Shown here piece by piece: positions 1 through 6,507 of a stretch of DNA of 33,877 nucleotides. The DNA lies in contig CAURZK010000010.1 in NCBI GenBank assembly GCA_963529855.1, positions 1-33,877 on the forward strand, written 5' to 3'. The translations under genes and the position numbers were made by a program. Within the stretch, counting starts at the first letter, position 1. The number at the start of each line of letters is the position of its first letter. The DNA is from 34-65-8 sp963529855 (lineage in GTDB: Bacteria; Pseudomonadota; Alphaproteobacteria; Sphingomonadales; Sphingomonadaceae). The notes below the pieces were generated by a model that was not told where the DNA came from, did no database searches, and saw only the letters and a list, made by a program, of their open reading frames with translations.

Positions 1-241
1 CATCCCGAGTCACCACCAGCACCTGCTCGCTGTGGCGACGCCCGAAGAGGCTGGGCAGCGTTTGATTTAGCCGGAGGCAATTGATGAAGCCGTCCAGCTC
101 CTCACGCTCGTCGGGCAGCACGAAGGCTCGGTCATAGCCGGCGTAGAAGGCCTTTAGGACCGGGGAGGTCGGGTCCTCACTCGTATGCAGGCGAAGGTCG
201 TTGCCAAGGACTTCCTGATGCTCGAAGAGGGCCATTCGCAT
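1..241 (-). CDS. Partial hypothetical protein, truncated by window edge
   Basis: An open reading frame enters on the minus strand from an ATG at 241 (a second in-frame ATG is at 235) and stays open to the left edge, giving about 80 N-terminal residues. The protein begins MRMALFEHQEVLGND and contains FYAGYDRAFVLPDEREE and a segment ending SEQVLVVTRD. I do not recognise it securely. The pattern faintly recalls the start of GNAT-like acyltransferases, but no acetyl-CoA motif lies in the visible part. There is no strong Shine-Dalgarno sequence before either ATG. It points away from the broken comM copy and lies on the far side of the apparent break, so it may be accessory DNA. The minus-strand frame is open throughout with sensible amino-acid composition, which is the main reason to call it a gene. 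Confidence 0.5.
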   Translation of the reverse strand, partial: MRMALFEHQEVLGNDLRLHTSEDPTSPVLKAFYAGYDRAFVLPDEREELDGFINCLRLNQTLPSLFGRRHSEQVLVVTRD

Positions 242-374
242 ATCATGGCGCCAGTTCCGTCGCGGCGCAATGGAAGCCCGACATCATGACCGGCGGGCGC
301 CTCGCGCTAAAGGTGCTCGTATTGATGTCCGGCGTACGCGCCCTTCTTGGTTCGGTCTGTCCATCTGAGCGTCA

Positions 375-407
375 AAAAGCTGCCAGGCCGCTATCGGCCC
401 AGCTTTT
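375..407. terminator. Strong hairpin (terminator-like or element end)
   Basis: AAAAGCTG (375-382) pairs perfectly with CAGCTTTT (400-407). After a CCA bulge (383-385), GGCCG (386-390) pairs with CGGCC (395-399) around a CTAT loop. That is 13 paired bases with A/T-rich ends on both strands, as in bidirectional intrinsic terminators. It sits in the unexplained stretch between the partial left gene and the broken comM. It could equally be part of the end of an integrated element. Confidence 0.5.
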
Positions 408-459
408 GCCGTCCGACCTAGCTTTGCCCAGAATATTGAGGGTCGGTGTAGCCGTATCG

Positions 460-1338
460 AACCTGCTGATGATCGGCCCGCCGGGCGCGGGCAAGTCGCT
501 GCTTGCCTCGTGCCTGCCCGGTGTCCTGCCCGAACTGACCAGTGGGGAGGCGCTGCAAGTCTCGATGGTCCAGTCGGTCGCCGGGATGCTGGAAGGCGGG
601 CGGATCAGCCGCGAACGGCCATTCCGCGCGCCTCACCATTCCGCCAGCATGGCCGCGCTCACCGGTGGGGGGCTGAAGGTCAAGCCGGGCGAGGTCAGCC
701 TGGCCCATCTGGGCGTGCTGTTCCTCGACGAACTGCCCGAATTCCAGCGCGCGGTGCTCGATTCGCTGCGCCAGCCGCTGGAGACGGGCAAGGTCGACGT
801 CGCCCGCGCCAACGCGCACGTCACCTTCCCCGCGCGGGTGCAACTGGTTGCGGCGATGAACCCGTGCCGCTGCGGGCACTTGGGCGATGCGGCGCTCGCC
901 TGCAGCCGCGCCCCGCGCTGTGCCGCCGATTACCAGACCCGGGTGAGCGGCCCGATGCTCGACCGGATCGACCTGCACGTGGAGGTCGACCCGGTCAGCG
1001 CTGCCGACCTCGCCCTGCCGCCGACCGCCGAAGGAAGCGCGGAAGTCGCTGCCCGCGTGGCCCGGGCGCGCGAGGTGCAATCGGCGCGGGCGGCGGAAAC
1101 CGGCGTGCGCACCAATGCGGAACTCGACGGCCCCGCGCTCGAACGCTTCGCGACGCCGCACGAACCGGGACGCAAGCTGCTGATGCAAGCGGCCGAGGCG
1201 ATGCGCCTGTCCGCGCGCGGCTACACCCGCATGCTCCGCGTCGCCCGCACGATCGCCGACCTTGCGGGCGCCGAGGACGTGGGCCGGATTCACGTGGCCG
1301 AGGCACTGAGTTACCGGAGGCAAGCGCCAAGGGCGTGA
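460..1338 (+). pseudogene. comM: 5'-truncated comM/YifB Mg-chelatase-like AAA+ ATPase
   Basis: ComM (YifB) is a hexameric AAA+ helicase that promotes branch migration during natural transformation. Full-length members have about 500 residues, with an N-terminal Lon-protease-like domain of about 200 residues before the AAA+ core. Here recognisable sequence begins at NLLMIGPPGAGKS (Walker A GPPGAGKS). It continues through the FRAPHHSASMAALTGGG and LGVLFLDELPEF (Walker B) segments and the Cys-rich NPCRCGHLGD motif to a normal C-terminus ending SYRRQAPRA. The frame stays open upstream to an ATG at 286, but those roughly 58 residues do not resemble ComM. The N-terminal domain is therefore missing and the gene is probably non-functional. 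The break lies close to 455-460. A start at 286 producing a chimeric 350-residue protein cannot be excluded. Confidence 0.8.
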
Positions 1339-1422
1339 TGACTGGAATGGGGTGGAATTCAGAATGGCGGCTTTGCTGCACAAGATGCTAGAATTTCGAT
1401 GGGATTTCGGTAACTTTCCTCC

Positions 1423-2655
1423 ATGCCTATCGCAAACATATCGAAGCTTGTCGGCATATGCGCAGGCTTGCTTTTGGCCGGTTGTGCCACACCGCCCACC
1501 CTAGGCGGAGCGGCGCCAGATCAGGTGACCCTCGTGGAGCCCTTCGAGTATGTCACGGCACCTCCACCAAGTTCGATGCTAGGATTCAAGTTCGCTGCGC
1601 TATCCGAAATCGATCCTTCCAACCCATTGGCGGATCAGATGGCGACCCAGACGCTCAGCCTGTTTGGCAGGGAAGATCTCATCGCAGACATCAGCGACGA
1701 CTACCGCGCCGCTCAATGCGCCGCGGAATCAGCACGCGATGTGTTCGACGAGATCGAAGAGCGGGCTGGCAAGACTTCGATTGTAATCATCAATGAGAGC
1801 CACGAGCGCTCGGAGCATCGGGGCTTCTCGGCTGATCTTGTCACGCGGCTTCATTCACTTGGCTACAATACTCTTGCAATGGAGGCTCTCGCGAATCCCA
1901 ATCAAGATATGCCAGAGCAATATCTGCCGCCATACATGAAGCGCCCAAGCCTTCCCTACCTCGAAGATGAGGACGGATACTATCTGTCGGAGGCGGCGTT
2001 TGGCAGGATAGGGAGAGTGGCCAAGAAGCTGAAATACCGGCTGATTGGATATGAGGCCCATGATGAGGAAGGCGAGGAGGCGCTAACTCAAGACGAGCAG
2101 ATCGCACTGCGGGAGGAGCGGCAGGCAAGCAATTTGGCAGCCTATTTGCGCGACCATCCCGACGCCAAATTGATCGTGCACGTGGGATACTCCCATGCGG
2201 CGGAAGTTCCGAGGGCAAGCGGCGCAAGATGGATGGCGGCCCGCCTGAAGGCCAAGACCGGCATTGACCCACTAACAGTAGCACAAACGATTTGCCGTCA
2301 CGGAGGCTCAAGCCGCCGCCTAGCCATGCTGCCGGATGACCAACCTCCCGGCACGTTCGATCTTATCGTGGAACATCCGATCGCACGCTTTGAAAAGAAG
2401 CGACCGGCGTGGCGGCTACAAGTAGGCGATCAACCGGTCGCCATCCCTGCGAAGCTGTATCCGTCGAAGGGATGGCGGGTAATCGAAGCGCGGCCTGCTG
2501 GTGAAAGCTCTACCTCGGTTCCCATGGACCGTGTTGCGATCCGATCAGGTGAGGACGTGGCATTGTTGCTGCCCCCGGGTCAGTATGCGTTGAGGATCAT
2601 TGATCTGCCAACAGCACCTCAACCGAGCGACGCTGAGAAGGTGACGGGTTCGTAA
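1423..2655 (+). CDS. ChaN/TraB-like lipoprotein
   Basis: A 410-residue protein with a lipoprotein signal peptide: a hydrophobic stretch ends in the lipobox LLAGC with Cys21, so it is probably membrane-anchored in the periplasm or outer membrane. Residues 119-155 (SIVIINESHERSEHRGF and the following helix ending TLAMEAL) and 250-261 (LIVHVGYSHAAE) fit the two conserved His/Glu-bearing strands of the ChaN/TraB/erythromycin-esterase-like fold. In that fold the 'GE.H' and 'G..H' motifs line a haem- or metal-binding pocket. The last 110 residues look like a separate beta-rich region. No SD precedes the ATG; instead the bases before it read TTTCCTCC. Its codons are visibly more A/T-rich than those of the neighbours, which may mean a different origin. 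The substrate is unknown. Confidence 0.7.
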   Translation: MPIANISKLVGICAGLLLAGCATPPTLGGAAPDQVTLVEPFEYVTAPPPSSMLGFKFAALSEIDPSNPLADQMATQTLSLFGREDLIADISDDYRAAQCAAESARDVFDEIEERAGKTSIVIINESHERSEHRGFSADLVTRLHSLGYNTLAMEALANPNQDMPEQYLPPYMKRPSLPYLEDEDGYYLSEAAFGRIGRVAKKLKYRLIGYEAHDEEGEEALTQDEQIALREERQASNLAAYLRDHPDAKLIVHVGYSHAAEVPRASGARWMAARLKAKTGIDPLTVAQTICRHGGSSRRLAMLPDDQPPGTFDLIVEHPIARFEKKRPAWRLQVGDQPVAIPAKLYPSKGWRVIEARPAGESSTSVPMDRVAIRSGEDVALLLPPGQYALRIIDLPTAPQPSDAEKVTGS

Positions 2656-2709
2656 GGCTTCGCTTGCCCCGCCGCTATGACCGTAACGGGGTCGTAAGCT
2701 GCCGAATAT

Positions 2710-3255
2710 CTACTCCGCCGCCTGCCGCCGGTTGAGGTCGGCGTAGTCGCCGCGCCCGAGCGCCGCACCTGCCTCGGCGCGCGAGCCGTCGGGGCGCAGG
2801 CCGACTTTTTCCGGCTTGGTCAGCCACAGGTCCTGGGGGCCGAGGATGCGGCCGTCGTGGGCGAGGATCGCGACGGGTCCGATCGGCAGGCGGTCCTGCT
2901 CGTCCACGAGGACCGGATTCTCGACCACCTCGTGGCCGTATTTCTGGCCCCACTGGCGCAGTGCCAGCATGGCGGGCAGCAGGTCGAAGCCTTTTTCCGT
3001 CAGCCGGTATTCGATCCGGCGGCGGTCGTCGGCGCAGGGACGGCGGTCGAGGATCTGGTGTTCGACCAGCTTGGCCAGCCGGTTCGACAGGATATTGCGC
3101 GCGATGCCCAGTTCGCTGAGGAATTCCTCGAAATGGTGCAGCCCGTTGAAGCTGGCGCGCAGGATCATGAAGCTCCACCGCTCGCCCATCACTTCGAGTG
3201 CTTCGGGCAGTCCGCACGCGGTCAGCTCGCGCAAGGGTTCTCTCAATTCACCCAT
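2710..3255 (-). CDS. HxlR-family winged-helix transcriptional regulator
   Basis: A 181-residue protein. Its first 110 residues match the HxlR (MarR-like) domain: an N-terminal Cys (CGLPEALEVMGERWSF), then the helix-turn-helix HHFEEFLSELGIARNILSNR, and a wing (LEHQ/DRRP...RIEYRLTEKG type). Residues after 110 are an extension of unknown role, containing DEQDRLPIGPVAIL. HxlR proteins are dimeric regulators, often redox- or aldehyde-responsive through the conserved N-terminal Cys. An AAGGA Shine-Dalgarno lies 6 nt before the ATG. It is divergent from the gene at 3428. The intervening 172 bp carry three related GAAACT boxes, so autoregulation and control of 3428 are likely. Confidence 0.88.
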   Translation of the reverse strand: MGELREPLRELTACGLPEALEVMGERWSFMILRASFNGLHHFEEFLSELGIARNILSNRLAKLVEHQILDRRPCADDRRRIEYRLTEKGFDLLPAMLALRQWGQKYGHEVVENPVLVDEQDRLPIGPVAILAHDGRILGPQDLWLTKPEKVGLRPDGSRAEAGAALGRGDYADLNRRQAAE

Positions 3256-3310
3256 CTGGCATCCTTCTCCACCGCGCCGTTCTAGCGAGTTTCCGTAGCG
3301 TCACAAAACC

Positions 3311-3386
3311 GAAACTAAGTTTCGACTTGCAACCTAGTTATATGGGGAGTAGGTAGCGATTCGCAACTGGTATCGATTCGAAACTG
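3311..3386. promoter_or_regulatory. Probable HxlR operator cluster between divergent genes
   Basis: The region contains a perfect palindrome GAAACT-A-AGTTTC (3311-3323). It also holds two direct repeats, CGATTCGCAACTG (3357-3369) and CGATTCGAAACTG (3374-3386), which differ at one base and are 17 bp apart, each carrying a copy of the palindrome half-site. HxlR-type regulators bind palindromes near their own promoters. The link between these boxes and the adjacent regulator is inferred from position. Confidence 0.6.
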
Positions 3387-3397
3387 AATTAGGGCCC

Positions 3398-3415
3398 GTT
3401 GCCTAGGTAAGCAAC
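3398..3415 (+). other. Short inverted repeat in 5' leader
   Basis: GTTGC (3398-3402) and GCAAC (3411-3415) form a 5-bp stem with an 8-nt loop just before the AGGA ribosome-binding site of the gene at 3428. It may be a minor leader hairpin or chance. Confidence 0.25.
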
Positions 3416-3427
3416 AGGAATGCGATC

Positions 3428-3769
3428 ATGACTTTCTCTCTCCCCCGCTTCCGCAGTGTGGCCGCCGTCGGCGCGGCGATGCTGTACACTTCGCTCACGT
3501 TCGGCGCGACGATCGCGCCGACCCCCGCCCACGCCAGCACCGGCGCCTATTACACCGCGACGCTCACCGCGCCAGCCCAGGACAACCGCTATATCGGCGG
3601 TGGCCTGGTGTGGCGCTGTGAAGGGACGACCTGCACCGCTGCCAAGGGCACTTCGCGCCCCGAAGTGGTGTGCCGCCGTCTCCAGCGCGAAGCCGGCACG
3701 ATCGCCAGCTTCACCGCCAATGGCGAAGCGCTCGCGGCCGAACGCCTGGCCAAGTGCAACGGCCAGTAA
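3428..3769 (+). CDS. Small secreted protein, CC_3452-like family
   Basis: A 113-residue protein with a clear Sec signal peptide: a hydrophobic run from about residue 10 and a probable cleavage site after AHA. The mature part of about 75 residues begins STGAYYTATL and has four cysteines (in WRCEGTTC, VVCRR and AKCNG), suggesting two disulfide bonds. It resembles a family of small periplasmic proteins found in sphingomonads and Caulobacter (I recall the name CC_3452); no activity is known. An AGGA Shine-Dalgarno lies 8 nt before the ATG. It is divergent from the HxlR regulator across an operator-like region and ends at a perfect terminator at 3813, so it is probably transcribed alone under HxlR control. 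Confidence 0.75.
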   Translation: MTFSLPRFRSVAAVGAAMLYTSLTFGATIAPTPAHASTGAYYTATLTAPAQDNRYIGGGLVWRCEGTTCTAAKGTSRPEVVCRRLQREAGTIASFTANGEALAAERLAKCNGQ

Positions 3770-3812
3770 CCTGACCCCACCCCCCTGTCCTCTCGCGATG
3801 GGTGGAGACTGC

Positions 3813-3844
3813 GACCCCCGGGATGCCTGTCCCGGGGGTCTTTT
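3813..3844 (+). terminator. Rho-independent terminator
   Basis: GACCCCCGGGA (3813-3823) pairs perfectly with TCCCGGGGGTC (3830-3840) around a 6-nt loop and is followed by TTTT. It terminates the gene ending at 3769. The T-tract touches the stop codon of the convergent HAD gene. Confidence 0.9.
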
Positions 3845-4458
3845 CACGTGATGAGGCCGCGCGCCGTAAGGTCCCGTTCCAAGGTCGCCGCATCGTCGAA
3901 ATGATGTACCTGCCAGCCCAGCGCAGCAGCGCCCGCGATATTGACCGCGTTGTCGTCGATGAACAGCATCGCGCCCGGCGCATGGCCGAATCGCCGCGCC
4001 GCAAGATCGAAGATGGCCGGATCGGGCTTGGCCAGCTTTTCATCGCCGGAGACGACAATGTCGCGGAATCGGTCGAACACCGGCGCGGTCGGGCGGAACA
4101 TGGCCCAGAACTCGGCACCGAAATTGGTGATGGCGTAGAGCGGCACGCCCGCTTCATCGAGTCGCGCAACCAGTTCCAGGCTGCCGGGCATCGGCCCCGG
4201 AATGGTTTCGTTGAACCGCGTGGCATAGGCATCGATCAGGTGCGCGTGGTCGGGAAACTGCGCCTGCCGTTCCGGCACCATGTCCGAAAGCGGCCGACCT
4301 TCATCGTGCTGGAAATGCCATTGCTCGGTCACGACGTTGGCGAGGAACCAGTCACGTTCCGCCTGGTCAGCTATCAGCTTGTCAAACAGGGCTGACAATT
4401 GCCACTGGTAAAGCACGCGTCCGACATCGAACACGACCGCCTCGACTTGTTCAGTCAT
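3844..4458 (-). CDS. HAD-family hydrolase, YihX-like phosphatase
   Basis: A 204-residue cytoplasmic HAD subfamily IA enzyme. Motif I is VVFDVGRVL, with nucleophile Asp11. The usual second Asp is Gly13, as in the YihX group whose motif reads FDLGNV. Motif II is ITNF (Thr111), motif III the Lys of AKPDP (Lys144), and motif IV LFIDDN (Asp168/Asp169) for Mg2+. The helical cap lies between residues 20 and 90. YihX dephosphorylates glucose-1-phosphate, and the neighbouring galE would suit a sugar-phosphate substrate, but that is only suggestive. AAGGA lies 8 nt before the ATG. The gene is convergent with 3428 and overlaps the T-tract of its terminator. Confidence 0.88.
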   Translation of the reverse strand: MTEQVEAVVFDVGRVLYQWQLSALFDKLIADQAERDWFLANVVTEQWHFQHDEGRPLSDMVPERQAQFPDHAHLIDAYATRFNETIPGPMPGSLELVARLDEAGVPLYAITNFGAEFWAMFRPTAPVFDRFRDIVVSGDEKLAKPDPAIFDLAARRFGHAPGAMLFIDDNAVNIAGAAALGWQVHHFDDAATLERDLTARGLIT

Positions 4459-4498
4459 TGCACGGTCCTTGGAAGATCATAGCACATCCAAATGCAAA

Positions 4499-4554
4499 CG
4501 GCCCGCACTCCGGGTGGAGGCAGGCCGATTGACGTAGCCCGGCGCAAACCGGGC
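4499..4554 (-). terminator. Tandem hairpins downstream of rpmJ
   Basis: Reading the minus strand after rpmJ, GCCCGG/CCGGGC (4554-4537) forms a 6-bp stem with a 6-nt loop. A second stem, CGGCCTGC/GCGGGCCG (4527-4499; one T-G wobble), is followed by TTTGCATTT. Together they probably end the galE-rpmJ transcription unit. Confidence 0.55.
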
Positions 4555-4568
4555 CATCCGCATGCAGA

Positions 4569-4694
4569 TCAGCCCTGGCGGGCCTTGAAGCGGCGGTTGG
4601 TCTTGTTGATGACGTAGGTCCGGCCACGGCGGCGGATCACGCGGCAGTCGCGATGGCGGTCCTTCAGCGACTTGAGGCTGTTGCGAATCTTCAT
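4569..4694 (-). CDS. rpmJ: 50S ribosomal protein L36 (C-minus type)
   Basis: A 41-residue basic protein beginning MKIRNSLKSLKDRH and ending KARQG, with the family signature RVIRRRGR. It is a component of the large ribosomal subunit. The zinc-ribbon CxxC...C...H of classical 37-residue L36 is absent: only one Cys remains, in the CRVIRRRGR segment. This is the YkgO-like form usual in alphaproteobacteria. The ATG is preceded by a GGAAAG-type ribosome-binding site. It is hidden inside a longer frame that overlaps galE, but the true gene starts in the 83-nt gap after galE. Confidence 0.93.
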   Translation of the reverse strand: MKIRNSLKSLKDRHRDCRVIRRRGRTYVINKTNRRFKARQG

Positions 4695-4777
4695 TGGTCT
4701 TTCCCGAAAGCGAAAGCGGCAACCGGAACCCGATGCCGAAAATCGAGCCGCGCCCCTAGGCGGCGCGCCGGGCGAAG

Positions 4778-5791
4778 TCAACCGTTGCCGCGGATCTCGG
4801 CCAGGCGCCGCTCCCACGCCAGCGCATGGGCGACGATGGTGTCGAGGTCCGCATGGCGCGGCTGCCACGGCAGGGTGCACTTGAGCAATGCGGGATCGGA
4901 CACCAGCGAATCCGAATCGCCCGGCCTGCGTGGACTGATTCGCCGTTCGATTTTCATGTTGGTCACCCGGTCGACGGCATCGAGCACCTCCAGAACCGAG
5001 AACCCCCGGCCATAGCCGCAATTCATGGTCAGCGACCGCGCTGGTTCGGCGATCAGAGCTTCCAGCGCCAGCACGTGCGCTGCGGCAAGATCGGACACGT
5101 GGATGTAATCGCGCACACCGGTGCCATCGGGTGTGTCGTAATCCGTGCCGAACACATCGACATGGCCGCGCTTGCCCAGCGCAGCCTCGACCGCGACCTT
5201 TATCAGGTGGGTTGCCCCGGCCGTCGATTGCCCGGTGCGGCCTGCGGGATCGGCGCCGGCGACATTGAAGTAGCGCAGGGCGCAATAGTTCATCGGATGA
5301 GCGAGCGATACATCGGCCAGCATCTGCTCGCTCATCAGCTTGGACCAGCCATAGGGATTGATCGGCCGCTGGGGGGTCGCCTCGGTCACGGGCGATACCT
5401 CGGGTATGCCATAGGTTGCCGCGGTCGAACTGAAGATGAAGTGCGGCAACCCGGCCGCCACCGCCGCCGCGATCAGCGCGCGGGTGCGGACGGTGTTGTT
5501 GAGATAATACTTGAGCGGGTCCGACACCGATTCTGGCACCACGATCGAGCCGGCAAAATGCATCACTGCCCGCGTGCCCTGTTCGGCAAAGATCCGCGCC
5601 AGCAGGTCGGTGTCCTCGATATCGCCTTGATAGAACGGAACGTCAGCAGGCAAGGCGAACCGGAAGCCGGTCGAAAGGTTATCGATTACTGCCACCGGCC
5701 AGCCCGCATCGCGCAGTGCGAGGACGGCGTGACTGCCGATATAGCCAGCACCACCAGTAACCAGGACGGGGACGGTATTGATATTGGTCAT
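4778..5791 (-). CDS. galE: UDP-glucose 4-epimerase
   Basis: A 337-residue short-chain dehydrogenase-type epimerase that interconverts UDP-glucose and UDP-galactose in the cytoplasm, feeding exopolysaccharide and LPS synthesis. The NAD-binding VTGGAGYIGSH motif is at the N-terminus, followed by HFAGSIVVPESV. Catalytic SSTAATYG (Ser/Thr) and the Tyr-x-x-x-Lys motif YGWSK are present, as are NVAGADP and GVRDYIHVSDLA near the sugar-nucleotide site. Length is normal. The frame extends upstream to a TTG at 5809, but the ATG at 5791 (MTNINT) gives the family-typical N-terminus. It is divergent from the DUF4136 gene across about 98 bp and is followed by rpmJ on the same strand. Confidence 0.95.
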   Translation of the reverse strand: MTNINTVPVLVTGGAGYIGSHAVLALRDAGWPVAVIDNLSTGFRFALPADVPFYQGDIEDTDLLARIFAEQGTRAVMHFAGSIVVPESVSDPLKYYLNNTVRTRALIAAAVAAGLPHFIFSSTAATYGIPEVSPVTEATPQRPINPYGWSKLMSEQMLADVSLAHPMNYCALRYFNVAGADPAGRTGQSTAGATHLIKVAVEAALGKRGHVDVFGTDYDTPDGTGVRDYIHVSDLAAAHVLALEALIAEPARSLTMNCGYGRGFSVLEVLDAVDRVTNMKIERRISPRRPGDSDSLVSDPALLKCTLPWQPRHADLDTIVAHALAWERRLAEIRGNG

Positions 5792-5889
5792 GCTTGGGTC
5801 CGCTAGCAAATCGGTGCGTTGGTAGGATTAACGCGCTCTTGGCACAGTCGCCGTGTCGGCGGTAGGGAGCGGGTGAAGGAGTCGCGGCA

Positions 5890-6507
5890 ATGATCAGACT
5901 ATCCTCCGGCCTCGCTGCATTCGGGGCATTGGTGCTCGCCGGTTGCGCGACCACGCCATACACCGGCCCTGTCGAGGTGACCCGCTTCGTCTCCCCGACA
6001 GCCGGCGCGCAGATTGGCCGTAGCACCGTGTTCGTCGAAAATGCGCCCGGGCCTGGCGGCGATTCGCTTGCGCTTGCTCCTTACAAGGCGGCCGTGGCGC
6101 AGGAACTGGTTCGGCTGGGCTATCGCGAAACCTCACGTGATAACGCGCAGCAGGTGGCGCAGGTCCGGCTCGAAAAGTATGCCCTGAGCAACGACGGCGC
6201 GCGGCGCGGGCCAGTCAGCGTCGGGGTTGGAGGATCAACCGGCAGCTATGGCTCGGGCGTCGGGCTCGGGGTCGGCATCAATCTGGGCGGTGGGCAAAAT
6301 CGCGAGCGGCTGGTCACGGAAATGGGTGTCATGCTGCGCGACAAGGCGAGCGGCGCGACATATTGGGAAGGCCGCGCGCAATTTATGGTAAGCCCGGATT
6401 CACGTTTTGCGGATAGCAGCAGCAATGCCTCGGCAATCGCCGGGGCTTTGTTCCGCGACTTTCCCGGAAACAACGGCGAAACGGTCGAGGTAAGGGTACC
6501 CGAGTGA
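5890..6507 (+). CDS. DUF4136-type lipoprotein
   Basis: A 205-residue protein with a lipobox LVLAGC (Cys19), so an envelope lipoprotein. The body resembles the DUF4136 family: an N-terminal strand pattern TRFVSP, an LVRLGYRE segment typical of the domain, and a glycine-rich stretch (residues about 105-140) followed by a ...ATYWEGRAQF strand. Function is unknown; relatives are outer-membrane-associated. AAGGAG lies 8 nt before the ATG. Its stop overlaps the GTG start of the next gene by 4 nt (GTGA), so translational coupling is likely. Confidence 0.75.
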   Translation: MIRLSSGLAAFGALVLAGCATTPYTGPVEVTRFVSPTAGAQIGRSTVFVENAPGPGGDSLALAPYKAAVAQELVRLGYRETSRDNAQQVAQVRLEKYALSNDGARRGPVSVGVGGSTGSYGSGVGLGVGINLGGGQNRERLVTEMGVMLRDKASGATYWEGRAQFMVSPDSRFADSSSNASAIAGALFRDFPGNNGETVEVRVPE

